From: an uncultured Mycoplasmatota bacterium
GTDB lineage: Bacteria > Bacillota_I > Bacilli_A > RF39 > UBA660
Length of the DNA stretch: 35,631 nt
Assembly (NCBI GenBank): GCA_900554315.1
Contig: USGP01000012.1
Coordinates: 1-35,631, forward strand
Direction of reading: 5' to 3'
Positions within the stretch are counted from its first letter, which is position 1. Every line of letters starts with the position of its first letter. The translations under genes were made by a program, and so were the position numbers. The notes under the pieces were generated by a model. That model saw only the letters and a list, made by a program, of their open reading frames with translations, had not been told where the DNA came from and searched no databases. Below are positions 7,284-14,989 of this stretch, piece by piece.

Positions 7284-8762
7284 ATGAAAAAAGTAAAGAA
7301 TTTAGTAGAACGATATTGTATTTTTATTCTTATATTTTTGATAGTTGGGATTTTCGTCCACTTACCGTTGTTTACGAAAAATATATTAACGGCAGATGTT
7401 TTATTAAATACTAATTATTATGATGGATATTCTTGGGAAATTTCCCTTGGAAGATTTGGGTTATACATAATTGGACTTTTGAAAGGTTTTTACGTATTTC
7501 CGCAAATTGAAATATTCTTGTCATTGTGTTTGCTACTAGCTAGTACTATTTTATTATTTGAACTATTTTCTATTAAAAACAAGATCGTACAAATTATGAT
7601 TGGGCTTGTTGTGGTATGTAGTCCTATTGTATCTAGTACTTTGCTTTTTCATTATTGTTGTTTTCCTTATACTCTTGCTTTCTTTTTTGGAATTAGTGCT
7701 ATTTATTTATTTTATAAAAGTAGGAAAAAGATTTGGAAATACTTAATACCGGTGTTTCTTATTTCGATTAGTTTAAGTATGTATCAAGCTTATCTGGCGA
7801 TTCCTTGTACTTTGATGTTATTTTATTCTGTCTATCAAATCTTTGAAAAGAAATTTTCTGTTCGTCAGTTTTTTATTTCTATTGGTATTATTTTAAGTGG
7901 TACTCTTCTTTATTTTATTTTGATGAAGCTTTCTTTATTTGTTTTTCATATTGATATGAATAGTTACCGAGGAGCTAATTCTTTTGGTATTGATACTCTT
8001 CTTCAAATACCTAGTAGAATTGTTACTAGTTATGTTTCTTTTTATCAATTTTATTTTACAGATAGGATTGTTAATAATTCTAATGTAGGGATGTTCTTTT
8101 TTAATTTTATTTTCTTTTTATTATTTGTCATTGGAGTTATCTATTTTATTTGGTCTAAACATTTATCTTGGAAAGAAATTCTTGGTATTGTCATTTTATT
8201 TCTTCTTGTTCCTTTAGGTATCTGTTGTGTTACTGTTATTTTACCTGATACTTCTTTACAATTACTAATGAGCAGTGGATTTTTATTAGTATTTTTCTTT
8301 TTTGGATATCTTGTACAAGAAAAGAAAGTTTTATATACTTTAAGTTCTCTATTGTTGCTTTTTATGATACGTGGTTATTTGATTCAAGTAGAGGCTACTT
8401 ATCAAAAGTTGGATAGTACTTTTCAAGCTACTTACCAAGTTGCTAGTAATATTTATCAAGATATTTCAAAATATGATTCTGATGTTGTGATGATTGTTGG
8501 TAAAGTTGAGGCCGAATCTTCTAATTCAGATTCTACGTATGGATTTGTTGCAAACTACCCTTTGTTTTGGGATGAATATACCAATCAAAAAAATGGTTGG
8601 AGTCGTTTTATGAAATATTATATTGGTCATTCTATTTCTTATGTTGATTATGAAACTTATAGAGACATTCTTGCTAGTGAAGAATATCAAGATATGAATT
8701 TTTATCCTAAAAAAAATAGTATAAGAGAAATTAATGATGTTTTGGTCGTTAAAGTCAAATAA
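7284..8762 (+). CDS. multi-pass membrane glucosyltransferase (GtrII/GtrIII-like)
   Basis: Integral membrane protein of 492 residues with about 10-11 hydrophobic segments and a C-terminal extracytoplasmic domain (from about residue 380). The opening is typical of the glucosyltransferase domain family that modifies surface polysaccharide or teichoic acid from a lipid-linked sugar: an N-terminal helix, then a loop with LNTNYYDGYSWEISLGRFGLY holding the acidic and aromatic residues expected near the catalytic site. Members usually work with a bactoprenol glucosyltransferase (GtrB) and a flippase; neither is in the window. It is the only intact plus-strand gene. The start has only a weak GGTGAT. 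It converges with the next gene on a shared terminator. Confidence 0.7.
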   Translation: MKKVKNLVERYCIFILIFLIVGIFVHLPLFTKNILTADVLLNTNYYDGYSWEISLGRFGLYIIGLLKGFYVFPQIEIFLSLCLLLASTILLFELFSIKNKIVQIMIGLVVVCSPIVSSTLLFHYCCFPYTLAFFFGISAIYLFYKSRKKIWKYLIPVFLISISLSMYQAYLAIPCTLMLFYSVYQIFEKKFSVRQFFISIGIILSGTLLYFILMKLSLFVFHIDMNSYRGANSFGIDTLLQIPSRIVTSYVSFYQFYFTDRIVNNSNVGMFFFNFIFFLLFVIGVIYFIWSKHLSWKEILGIVILFLLVPLGICCVTVILPDTSLQLLMSSGFLLVFFFFGYLVQEKKVLYTLSSLLLLFMIRGYLIQVEATYQKLDSTFQATYQVASNIYQDISKYDSDVVMIVGKVEAESSNSDSTYGFVANYPLFWDEYTNQKNGWSRFMKYYIGHSISYVDYETYRDILASEEYQDMNFYPKKNSIREINDVLVVKVK

Positions 8763-8785
8763 AAAAGTCCGTAATGGACTTTTTT
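8761..8785. terminator. bidirectional terminator shared by convergent genes
   Basis: A perfect 10-bp inverted repeat AAAAAAGTCC / GGACTTTTTT with a 5-nt loop. It overlaps the stop codons of both the plus-strand glucosyltransferase and the minus-strand ART-like gene, and gives a T run in both directions. Confidence 0.92.
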
Positions 8786-10529
8786 AGTGTCTTTTTCCTT
8801 TTGATCCTTTAGCAAGTGATAATTCTTTTTCTACATCAAAGTTAGGAATATGAGTCATTCCTGTTCTATTTAAAGTGTCTATTTTAGCGTTTAATAAGGA
8901 CCAGAAAGCTCCATTTTCTTTGATTTCTTGACCAAGGATATCATGATATTTTAAGTTGGTTGCTCCTTCTTCGTTTGGCATATAAAAATCAAATGTTAAA
9001 GAATTAGCGTTTTCTATTATGTTGATTACAAAGTCAAAGTCATTTTGCAATTCTTCTCCTACAAAATATAAAATAGATGGGGAAATTCCTGATTGAGAAG
9101 ATACTTCTCTCATTAACTTTTTATCCTCTCGTTTTTCTTTGGAAACCAAACTTAATAATATCGGAGCATTTACTGCTAGTAATTTTACGTTTTCTTCTTG
9201 ATCTCTAATTTCTTGAGAAAAATAATAAAGCCAGCCACTGAAATTATGAAAATTATCTGGATTAGTAAGAATGGCTTGATACGTATCTGGGTCTTCTAGG
9301 ATTTGTTTTACTTGCTCTAATTCTTCTTCTGAATTATCACTGACCCATATTTCTTCATGATTTGGTGTCTTTTCTATTCTTATTTTGGCATTCATAAGAA
9401 TTTCTAGCTTTTCTTGTAGTGTTTTATCTTTTACTTGTTCTGGTTCAATAAATTTTGTTTCTTTTTGTTCTTTGGTTAATTCTTGCATTATTGTTTTATA
9501 ACTTGGAAGCTCTACGTAAACCGCTTCGTTGGTTGCGATTGGTTTCTCTTTTCTTTTATCGATTCCTAATCCCATTATGCCAGTACAAAACTCGATTACA
9601 GATTCTAATTTTCCTTGATATAGTGGATCAATGATTAATTCTTCTACCATTTCGTCACTTTTTTCTGGATTTATGATTGAATGAGGAATCATTACTAAAG
9701 ATGGTGCTCTGTTAGCATAGATATTCCAGTTTCGGTTAAAAAAAGAAATTACTTTGGTTTGGTCACTTGGTGAAAAACTCCTGTCTGCCATTAAGGTTTC
9801 TAGATTTTTTCTAGCACTTTCATAATCTCTTTTTACAAAAGCATATTTATCATATTTTTCTATTGGATTAAATGGAAAACCAGCACCAGTAAATTGTGAA
9901 AACCATTCAGGAGAAGATATTCCATAATAATAAGATACATCCGGGGTTGTAGAATAAGAAACTTTTCCTTTACAATTTAATTGTTGCCAACCAAATATTA
10001 AACTAACTTGATATTTTTCAAACAACTTATTCATATCATCTAGTTCTTCTTGAGATGCAAATTTTTCAGTAGGATCTAGACCATAATTTTTTATACTGTC
10101 TAAACAGTAACTATTACAGGCGTGAAAATAATAGCCATTTTCTAATAGATTTTTTATCACTTCTTTATAAAGCTTTGTTTTTACTTCTCTCTTTTGTGCT
10201 TCTTGTCTTGATAGATGATTTTTTTCTAATAAAGCATCCATCATATACTTTCTTACTTTATCATTTATATTATTTTTAGATAAGAATAAAGTCGTAGATG
10301 AAAGCAGTTCTTTTAACTCTTTTGCTGTTTGATATAGAAATTGATTCATTCTATTTTCATCTATTTTATGATTGGTTTCTTCCATTAACATTGAGAATAT
10401 AATGGCATTGGATAGCATATATTCTATAATTTTTATATTATTTCTATCATTGCCTCTTTTTATTACTTCTTTTAATGGAGATAATGCTTCATAAAAATTA
10501 GGTGATGTTAAATAGTTTGATAGCATCAT
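8784..10529 (-). CDS. large cytoplasmic protein with ADP-ribosyltransferase-like motifs, function unknown
   Basis: A 581-residue protein without signal peptide or membrane segments, not recognised as a whole. Residues 1-130 look helical. Then YYFHACNSYCLDSIKNYGL (133-151) resembles the first motif of the ART fold (aromatic-His-x, then a helix ending in Gly-Leu), and VSYSTTPDVSYYYG (190-203) resembles the second (Ser-Thr, then helix with paired Tyr), which together suggest an H-Y-E-type ART. A candidate Glu lies in the later VEELIIDPLYQG segment. The C-terminal 200 residues are helical and charged. It is the last gene of an operon with three membrane-protein genes, 12 nt after the previous stop, with GGAG overlapping the junction. 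The ART assignment is inference from motifs only. Confidence 0.45.
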   Translation of the reverse strand: MMLSNYLTSPNFYEALSPLKEVIKRGNDRNNIKIIEYMLSNAIIFSMLMEETNHKIDENRMNQFLYQTAKELKELLSSTTLFLSKNNINDKVRKYMMDALLEKNHLSRQEAQKREVKTKLYKEVIKNLLENGYYFHACNSYCLDSIKNYGLDPTEKFASQEELDDMNKLFEKYQVSLIFGWQQLNCKGKVSYSTTPDVSYYYGISSPEWFSQFTGAGFPFNPIEKYDKYAFVKRDYESARKNLETLMADRSFSPSDQTKVISFFNRNWNIYANRAPSLVMIPHSIINPEKSDEMVEELIIDPLYQGKLESVIEFCTGIMGLGIDKRKEKPIATNEAVYVELPSYKTIMQELTKEQKETKFIEPEQVKDKTLQEKLEILMNAKIRIEKTPNHEEIWVSDNSEEELEQVKQILEDPDTYQAILTNPDNFHNFSGWLYYFSQEIRDQEENVKLLAVNAPILLSLVSKEKREDKKLMREVSSQSGISPSILYFVGEELQNDFDFVINIIENANSLTFDFYMPNEEGATNLKYHDILGQEIKENGAFWSLLNAKIDTLNRTGMTHIPNFDVEKELSLAKGSKGKRH

Positions 10530-10541
10530 ATCCGTCTCTCC

Positions 10542-11102
10542 TTACTGACTTTGTTTTTTTATTTTTTCTACTATTATTGTAATAAATATCGTTATAATTC
10601 CTAGTATGGATATCCAAGCATATTCTGTTTTCGGTTGGTAAGTAATATTCATATTATTGATTGCTTGTTCTAATTTCTTTTTATTCTTTTTATCTGTTGT
10701 TGCTAGTACTACGATATTATCTTTTTTTATCATTACATTATAAGAATCTGTTGTAGTTCGTAGGTCTTGATAATCAAATAGTTTTAAGTCCTGCTCTATC
10801 TTTGCATCTTCTTTGATACTTGTTATCGTTGTCTCTACTGCTTGTTCAAGATATTCTTTGTTCTTGTATTTTGTATAAGTAATATAATAAGGACAACCAT
10901 AGTCCATACTAATTAGTTGTGTTTTTATATTTTCATCGGCTGTTGTTTGTTCAAAGTTAATGTCACAATGATCTTTGGCTATTGTCTTTTTAAATTCAGT
11001 TGCAGATATTTTATTACCTGGTGTCAGTATTATCATTAGACAAACACCAAGTATTGTTATTAATTTACCTAATGTTATAAAAATTGTGTATATTTTCTTC
11101 AT
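10542..11102 (-). CDS. two-TM membrane protein, paralog of the preceding gene
   Basis: 186 residues with hydrophobic segments at both ends (about 8-27 and 162-180) and an extracytoplasmic domain between. It aligns with the upstream gene product: NKISATEFKKTIAKDHCDI against NKITAEEFKQKLTEDGCQI, GCPYYITY against SCPYQMVY, and TDSYNVMIKKDNIVVLATT against GSTYNVLIVKDDMLVAAST. The two conserved cysteines (in DHCDI and GCPYY) probably form a disulfide outside the cell. A tandem duplication followed by divergence is the simplest origin. It lies 1 nt after the upstream stop codon. No function is recognised. Confidence 0.7.
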   Translation of the reverse strand: MKKIYTIFITLGKLITILGVCLMIILTPGNKISATEFKKTIAKDHCDINFEQTTADENIKTQLISMDYGCPYYITYTKYKNKEYLEQAVETTITSIKEDAKIEQDLKLFDYQDLRTTTDSYNVMIKKDNIVVLATTDKKNKKKLEQAINNMNITYQPKTEYAWISILGIITIFITIIVEKIKKQSQ

Positions 11103-11103
11103 T

Positions 11104-11715
11104 TTATACTTTTTTCTCCTTTTTTACTAATGACATAATTACATAAACAACTGTTCCGATTCCTGTCACAACTAAAATAATGATTCCAACAACTAGCATA
11201 GCAATATACTCTGTTGCGATTTTATTTCTAATATTTAGATTGCTAATTACTTGATTTAATCTATCTTTTTCAGATGCTTTTGTACTAGCAGCCACTAACA
11301 TATCATCTTTTACAATTAATACATTATATGTACTTCCTGTTGTGGTTACTTCTTTATAATCATTTATATTAATATTTACTCTACTATTGGCTGAAGTATC
11401 ATTTTGAATACTATTTACTGCGTTATTTACAAATTGATTTTGATACGTTGCACTATTAAATTCCATATATACCATTTGATAAGGGCAAGAAGAGTCATTA
11501 CTTTGTATATAACTGTTTACACCTTCTTGATTCTTTATTTCGTTTGTAATTTGGCAGCCATCTTCTGTAAGCTTTTGTTTAAACTCTTCTGCTGTTATTT
11601 TGTTACCACTATCTTTGGTAAACATCAATAAAGCTCCTCCTATGGTTAAACATAATCCTAATACAATGCCAATCACAAATACAATTACAGCAACAATTCC
11701 TTTTTTGGTACTCAT
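11104..11715 (-). CDS. two-TM membrane protein, founder or sister of the tandem pair
   Basis: 203 residues, with one N-terminal TM (about 6-30, GIVAVIVFVIGIVLGLCLTIGG), an extracytoplasmic domain of about 130 residues with two cysteines also found in its neighbour, and a C-terminal TM (about 172-193) ending in a Lys-rich tail. I set the start at ATG 11715 because AAGGAG lies 9 nt upstream; an in-frame ATG at 11739 lies inside the upstream gene and lacks a ribosome binding site. The gap to the upstream TIM44-like stop codon is 1 nt. The family is not recognised; its fixed place between a TIM44-like gene and an ART-like gene suggests a shared role at the membrane. Confidence 0.72.
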   Translation of the reverse strand: MSTKKGIVAVIVFVIGIVLGLCLTIGGALLMFTKDSGNKITAEEFKQKLTEDGCQITNEIKNQEGVNSYIQSNDSSCPYQMVYMEFNSATYQNQFVNNAVNSIQNDTSANSRVNININDYKEVTTTGSTYNVLIVKDDMLVAASTKASEKDRLNQVISNLNIRNKIATEYIAMLVVGIIILVVTGIGTVVYVIMSLVKKEKKV

Positions 11716-11716
11716 A

Positions 11717-12505
11717 CTACTTTTCTCCTTCAAATACAATTTTATTTTCTTCTTCTTTTTGTAAAATTTTAGCTAAGACCCAGGTATTATTTTGTCTTTT
11801 AAATTTCCAAAATTCTACAAAAGATGTACTTTTATTTTCTCCTGATATAATCTCTTCTGTAGTGGTATCAATTATAAAATCAACCATTCTACCTTTTATA
11901 TAAAACCATATTGTATCTTTTTCATTATCTTTGTTGTCATGTACTGATATAGGTTTTACATTTACTAATTTTATCTTTTTTAAAACATTTTTTTGATGTT
12001 TTACTTCCATCCAATTTAATTTTGTTTGAAAGTTTTCTAATAGATTACTTGTCATATAATCTTTAGCTGGACTCATATTACCATCTGCCCAGGCTTGTTG
12101 AATGATATAATAAGCATTAATTACTTGTCTTTCTATATCTTTATATTTCCAAGCTATGTCTTTATCATCTAATAATTTCATATACTTTTTACTTTTGAAA
12201 GATGATTTTAATACTTTAACATATAAAACAATAGATCCAATAGAAGCAATTGTTATAAATACTATAATATCTATGATTTTAGAAAATGGATTGGAAGTGG
12301 TACCTGAACTATTAGAAGTTGTTGTCCTGTTGGAAGAAGTTCCTGACGATCCTCCACTAGAAGATGTTCCTCCTCCTGCTCTTAGTGAAATCACATTGTA
12401 TTTTCTTGCTATTTGAGCATCTACTGTTTTTGGCATAACTAAAATACACGATATTGTAATTGTTAAAGTTATTAGTATTATCCATATTTTATTTATATTT
12501 TTCAT
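11717..12505 (-). CDS. TIM44-like domain membrane protein
   Basis: 262 residues: N-terminal signal or anchor (about 6-30), a low-complexity Gly/Ser/Thr stretch (about 42-76), a TM segment (IIDIIVFITIASIGSIVLYV), then a C-terminal Tim44-like domain. The domain is recognised from the helix AYYIIQQAWADGNMSPAKDYM and following beta strands (DTIWFYIKGRMVDFIID, FVEFWKFKRQNNTWVLAKI). In mitochondria Tim44 links the import channel to Hsp70; bacterial members are poorly understood and many have this same architecture. Starts possible are GTG 12517, ATG 12514 and ATG 12505; I prefer 12505 because a GTGATGAG stretch precedes it and the signal peptide begins naturally there. First gene of the four-gene operon. 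Confidence 0.78.
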   Translation of the reverse strand: MKNINKIWIILITLTITISCILVMPKTVDAQIARKYNVISLRAGGGTSSSGGSSGTSSNRTTTSNSSGTTSNPFSKIIDIIVFITIASIGSIVLYVKVLKSSFKSKKYMKLLDDKDIAWKYKDIERQVINAYYIIQQAWADGNMSPAKDYMTSNLLENFQTKLNWMEVKHQKNVLKKIKLVNVKPISVHDNKDNEKDTIWFYIKGRMVDFIIDTTTEEIISGENKSTSFVEFWKFKRQNNTWVLAKILQKEEENKIVFEGEK

Positions 12506-12559
12506 TATTCTCATCACACTTTACATTTATTAATCCATCATAAATATGGTTTGAAATTC

Positions 12560-13060
12560 TTAAGTTGTATAAGTTTTATTATCATTTTGTTCTAATTTTA
12601 ATAAATATGCTTTTTTTAATGTACCCGCGGCATATCCAGTTAGACTACCATTACTTCCTATCACTCTATGACAAGGGATGATAATAGATATTGGATTGTG
12701 TCCTACTGCATTACCTACAGCTCGTAAAGATATAGTGTCTTTTTTTAAAGCTTTTCCTAAATCCTTGTAAGTAGTTGTTGTTCCATATGGTACTTTTTGT
12801 AATTCTTTCCAGACTGATTTTCTAAACTCTGTTCCTAATAGTTTGATTGGTATTTCTTTGGGGTCTGGATTTTTTTGTTCAAAATACCTTGTTAACCAAT
12901 CTTCTACTTTAAAAAATATGTCTAAATCATTATTTTCAATTGCATCATCTTGTTGATATAAAAAGTATTTTTGTCCTTCTATAAACAAACCAGTTAAATA
13001 TTTACCATCACTTGTTAATGTTAAATTTCCCACTGGAGAAGGTATTGTTTTCTTGTACAT
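12560..13060 (-). CDS. ogt: methylated-DNA--protein-cysteine methyltransferase
   Basis: Suicide repair enzyme that moves alkyl groups from O6-alkylguanine (and O4-alkylthymine) in DNA to its own cysteine. The acceptor motif IIIPCHRVIG is intact (Cys130), preceded by the DNA-binding helix segment (GTTTTYKDLGKAL, RAVGNAVGHNP) and followed by LTGYAAG. At 166 residues it is a stand-alone Ogt-type protein without an Ada domain. AGGTGAG precedes the start. It is followed after 54 nt by the TIM44-like operon, with no terminator visible between, so read-through is possible. Confidence 0.95.
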   Translation of the reverse strand: MYKKTIPSPVGNLTLTSDGKYLTGLFIEGQKYFLYQQDDAIENNDLDIFFKVEDWLTRYFEQKNPDPKEIPIKLLGTEFRKSVWKELQKVPYGTTTTYKDLGKALKKDTISLRAVGNAVGHNPISIIIPCHRVIGSNGSLTGYAAGTLKKAYLLKLEQNDNKTYTT

Positions 13061-13104
13061 ATTCTCACCTATACTATAAGATTAGAATATCACATTTTAG
13101 ACAT

Positions 13105-13127
13105 AAAAAAAAGAGCTATACTCTTTT
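13105..13127 (-). terminator. terminator of the ABC exporter gene
   Basis: A short stem AAAGAG / CTCTTT with a 5-nt loop lies at the stop codon and is followed on the minus strand by eight T. Confidence 0.75.
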
Positions 13128-14883
13128 ATTTTAAAATACCATTATACATATCTTGGAAGATTCCTGGTGTTTCTATTAATTCTTGATATTTTCCTTGTTG
13201 TACAATTTTACCTTGATCAAATACTAAAATATTATCACAGTTTTCTAAGGTCGTTAATCTATGAGCAATTGATAAAATTGTAGTATCATTTTCTTTTTGT
13301 AGTTTCTCAATGGCTTTTTGAATGTGTTTTTCTGTTGTATTATCTAGGGCACTTGTTGCTTCATCTAGAATTAAAATAGATGGTTTTCTTAAGAATATTC
13401 TAGCAATGGCGATTCTTTGACGTTGTCCTCCAGAAAGATTAGATCCACCTTCCGAAACCATTGTATCATATTTGTTTGGTAAGTTTTCAATGAAGTCATC
13501 AATATCTGCTTTTTTACAAGCTTCTTTTACTTCTTCTAACGTTACATCTCTTTTCATACCATAACAAATGTTATCTTTTATGGTTGCGGATATTAAAAAT
13601 GGGGTCTGTGGTACCATGGCAATCTTTTCAGCTATATCTTCTCTTGTTAGAAAATTAATATCTGTACCATCTACTTTAATCATACCTTGACCTTTTTCTA
13701 GTTTACTAATTACTTTAATTAAAGAAGATTTACCACATCCACTTGGTCCAGCAATACCAATAAATTCACCTTTATTAATTTCTAAATCTAAATTATTTAT
13801 AATGTATTTATCAGAGTTTTTATATTTAAATTTCATATTTTCAATTGAAATAATTGGTAATTTTTCTTCTTTTATATTTTTCTTGTTTTTTATTTCATAA
13901 GAGAAATCTTGTGGTAATTCAATGATTTTAAAATATTCTTCAGCAAGAACAGTTGATTCTGATAATTCATCGAATATTCTATGTAATTCTCTTAATGGTG
14001 TTGTTAATTGGGTAAATGAAAGATAGGCAGTTAAAACTGTACCTACTGTAATTACGTGTTCTCCTGCAAGATAGGCAGATACACCAATTACTAATACTGT
14101 AAATATAGCTTCGTTTACAAATTTTAAGCAATCGTAGAAAGCCATAGCTTTGTGATGTTTCATTTCTTTTTTTCTTAGGTATTCTGATTTATTGTCAAAT
14201 CTATTCGTTTCTGTTTCAGCATTATCAACAATACGGATTACTTCAATACCATTAATTAATTCTACCATAGTTCCGTCCATATTAGATTTTTCATTCATTA
14301 GCTCTACACGAATACCACGTTGTGTTGTGATTTGTCTAAACACAATGATTACACCAATTGGAATTACTAATAACATCATTAATGCTAATGGTAAAGGTAA
14401 TTTTGAAAAGATAACAATTACTGCTGCTACACCATTGAAGACTGCAGGTGCAAAGTCCATAAACATTAGCTTTAATAATTTTGTTGTTCCTTCTAGACTT
14501 CGATTCAATTTACCATGAATGTTACCAGTCATGTTTTCTTTAAAGTAGTCTAGTGGAGCATGTAATAAAGAAGAAATTGCTTTTGTACGTGCTTCTTTTT
14601 CGAATCTTGTTGATGTATCTTCTACTAATAAACGTCTAATTACTTTAATGATTTCATTGGTTACTGTTACTACTAAAATAAAAGCTAAAAATGGTAGTAC
14701 ACTTACAAAAGAAAGATTATCTCTACTTAAAACATCATCAGTTAAGCTACCAATCGATAATGGTAGTAACTGCGTTAATAAGGCTGAAATAATCATGATA
14801 ATCACAATAATTACAAAATTAATTTTTTGCCTTTTTGAAAGCATTTTGAAAATTTTCTTATATATTCCTTTACCCTTTTTCAT
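13126..14883 (-). CDS. ABC transporter, fused permease and ATPase (exporter type)
   Basis: A half-transporter of 585 residues, expected to work as a dimer in the cytoplasmic membrane. Residues 1 to about 310 hold six TM helices of the type I exporter fold. The ATPase domain has Walker A (GPSGCGKSS), Q-loop (MVPQTPFL), signature (LSGGQRQRIAIARIF), Walker B (ILILDEATSAL) and H-loop (SIAHRLTTL), all intact. The closest general group is MsbA/BmrA-like multidrug or lipid exporters; the cargo is not predictable. It is monocistronic, with a good promoter upstream (TAGACA-17-TATAAT) and a terminator at its end. A GGGGATT ribosome binding site precedes the start. Confidence 0.93.
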   Translation of the reverse strand: MKKGKGIYKKIFKMLSKRQKINFVIIVIIMIISALLTQLLPLSIGSLTDDVLSRDNLSFVSVLPFLAFILVVTVTNEIIKVIRRLLVEDTSTRFEKEARTKAISSLLHAPLDYFKENMTGNIHGKLNRSLEGTTKLLKLMFMDFAPAVFNGVAAVIVIFSKLPLPLALMMLLVIPIGVIIVFRQITTQRGIRVELMNEKSNMDGTMVELINGIEVIRIVDNAETETNRFDNKSEYLRKKEMKHHKAMAFYDCLKFVNEAIFTVLVIGVSAYLAGEHVITVGTVLTAYLSFTQLTTPLRELHRIFDELSESTVLAEEYFKIIELPQDFSYEIKNKKNIKEEKLPIISIENMKFKYKNSDKYIINNLDLEINKGEFIGIAGPSGCGKSSLIKVISKLEKGQGMIKVDGTDINFLTREDIAEKIAMVPQTPFLISATIKDNICYGMKRDVTLEEVKEACKKADIDDFIENLPNKYDTMVSEGGSNLSGGQRQRIAIARIFLRKPSILILDEATSALDNTTEKHIQKAIEKLQKENDTTILSIAHRLTTLENCDNILVFDQGKIVQQGKYQELIETPGIFQDMYNGILK

Positions 14884-14913
14884 TGTTCAATCCCCTTTGC
14901 TTTTTTCTGATAG

Positions 14914-14942
14914 ATTATAACATATTTTTTATGATTTGTCTA
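14914..14942 (-). promoter_or_regulatory. predicted sigma-A promoter of the ABC exporter
   Basis: Minus-strand TAGACA (14937-14942) and perfect TATAAT (14914-14919) with 17 bp between, about 30 bp before the start codon. Confidence 0.65.
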
Positions 14943-14959
14943 TCTATTTTGAATTTATA

Positions 14960-14989
14960 TAAAAAGCAATTAGCGTCTGCTAACTGCTT
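14960..14989 (-). terminator. terminator overlapping the end of the double-HExxH gene
   Basis: An 11-bp stem (aagcagttagc / gctaattgctt, one G-T pair) with loop AGAC is followed by TTTTT on the minus strand. The last codons and the TAA stop of the gene form part of the stem. Confidence 0.85.

Noticed and set aside
6157..8762. Prophage remnant around the GH25 lysozyme
   Set aside because: No holin, integrase, structural or regulatory phage genes and no attachment repeats are visible.
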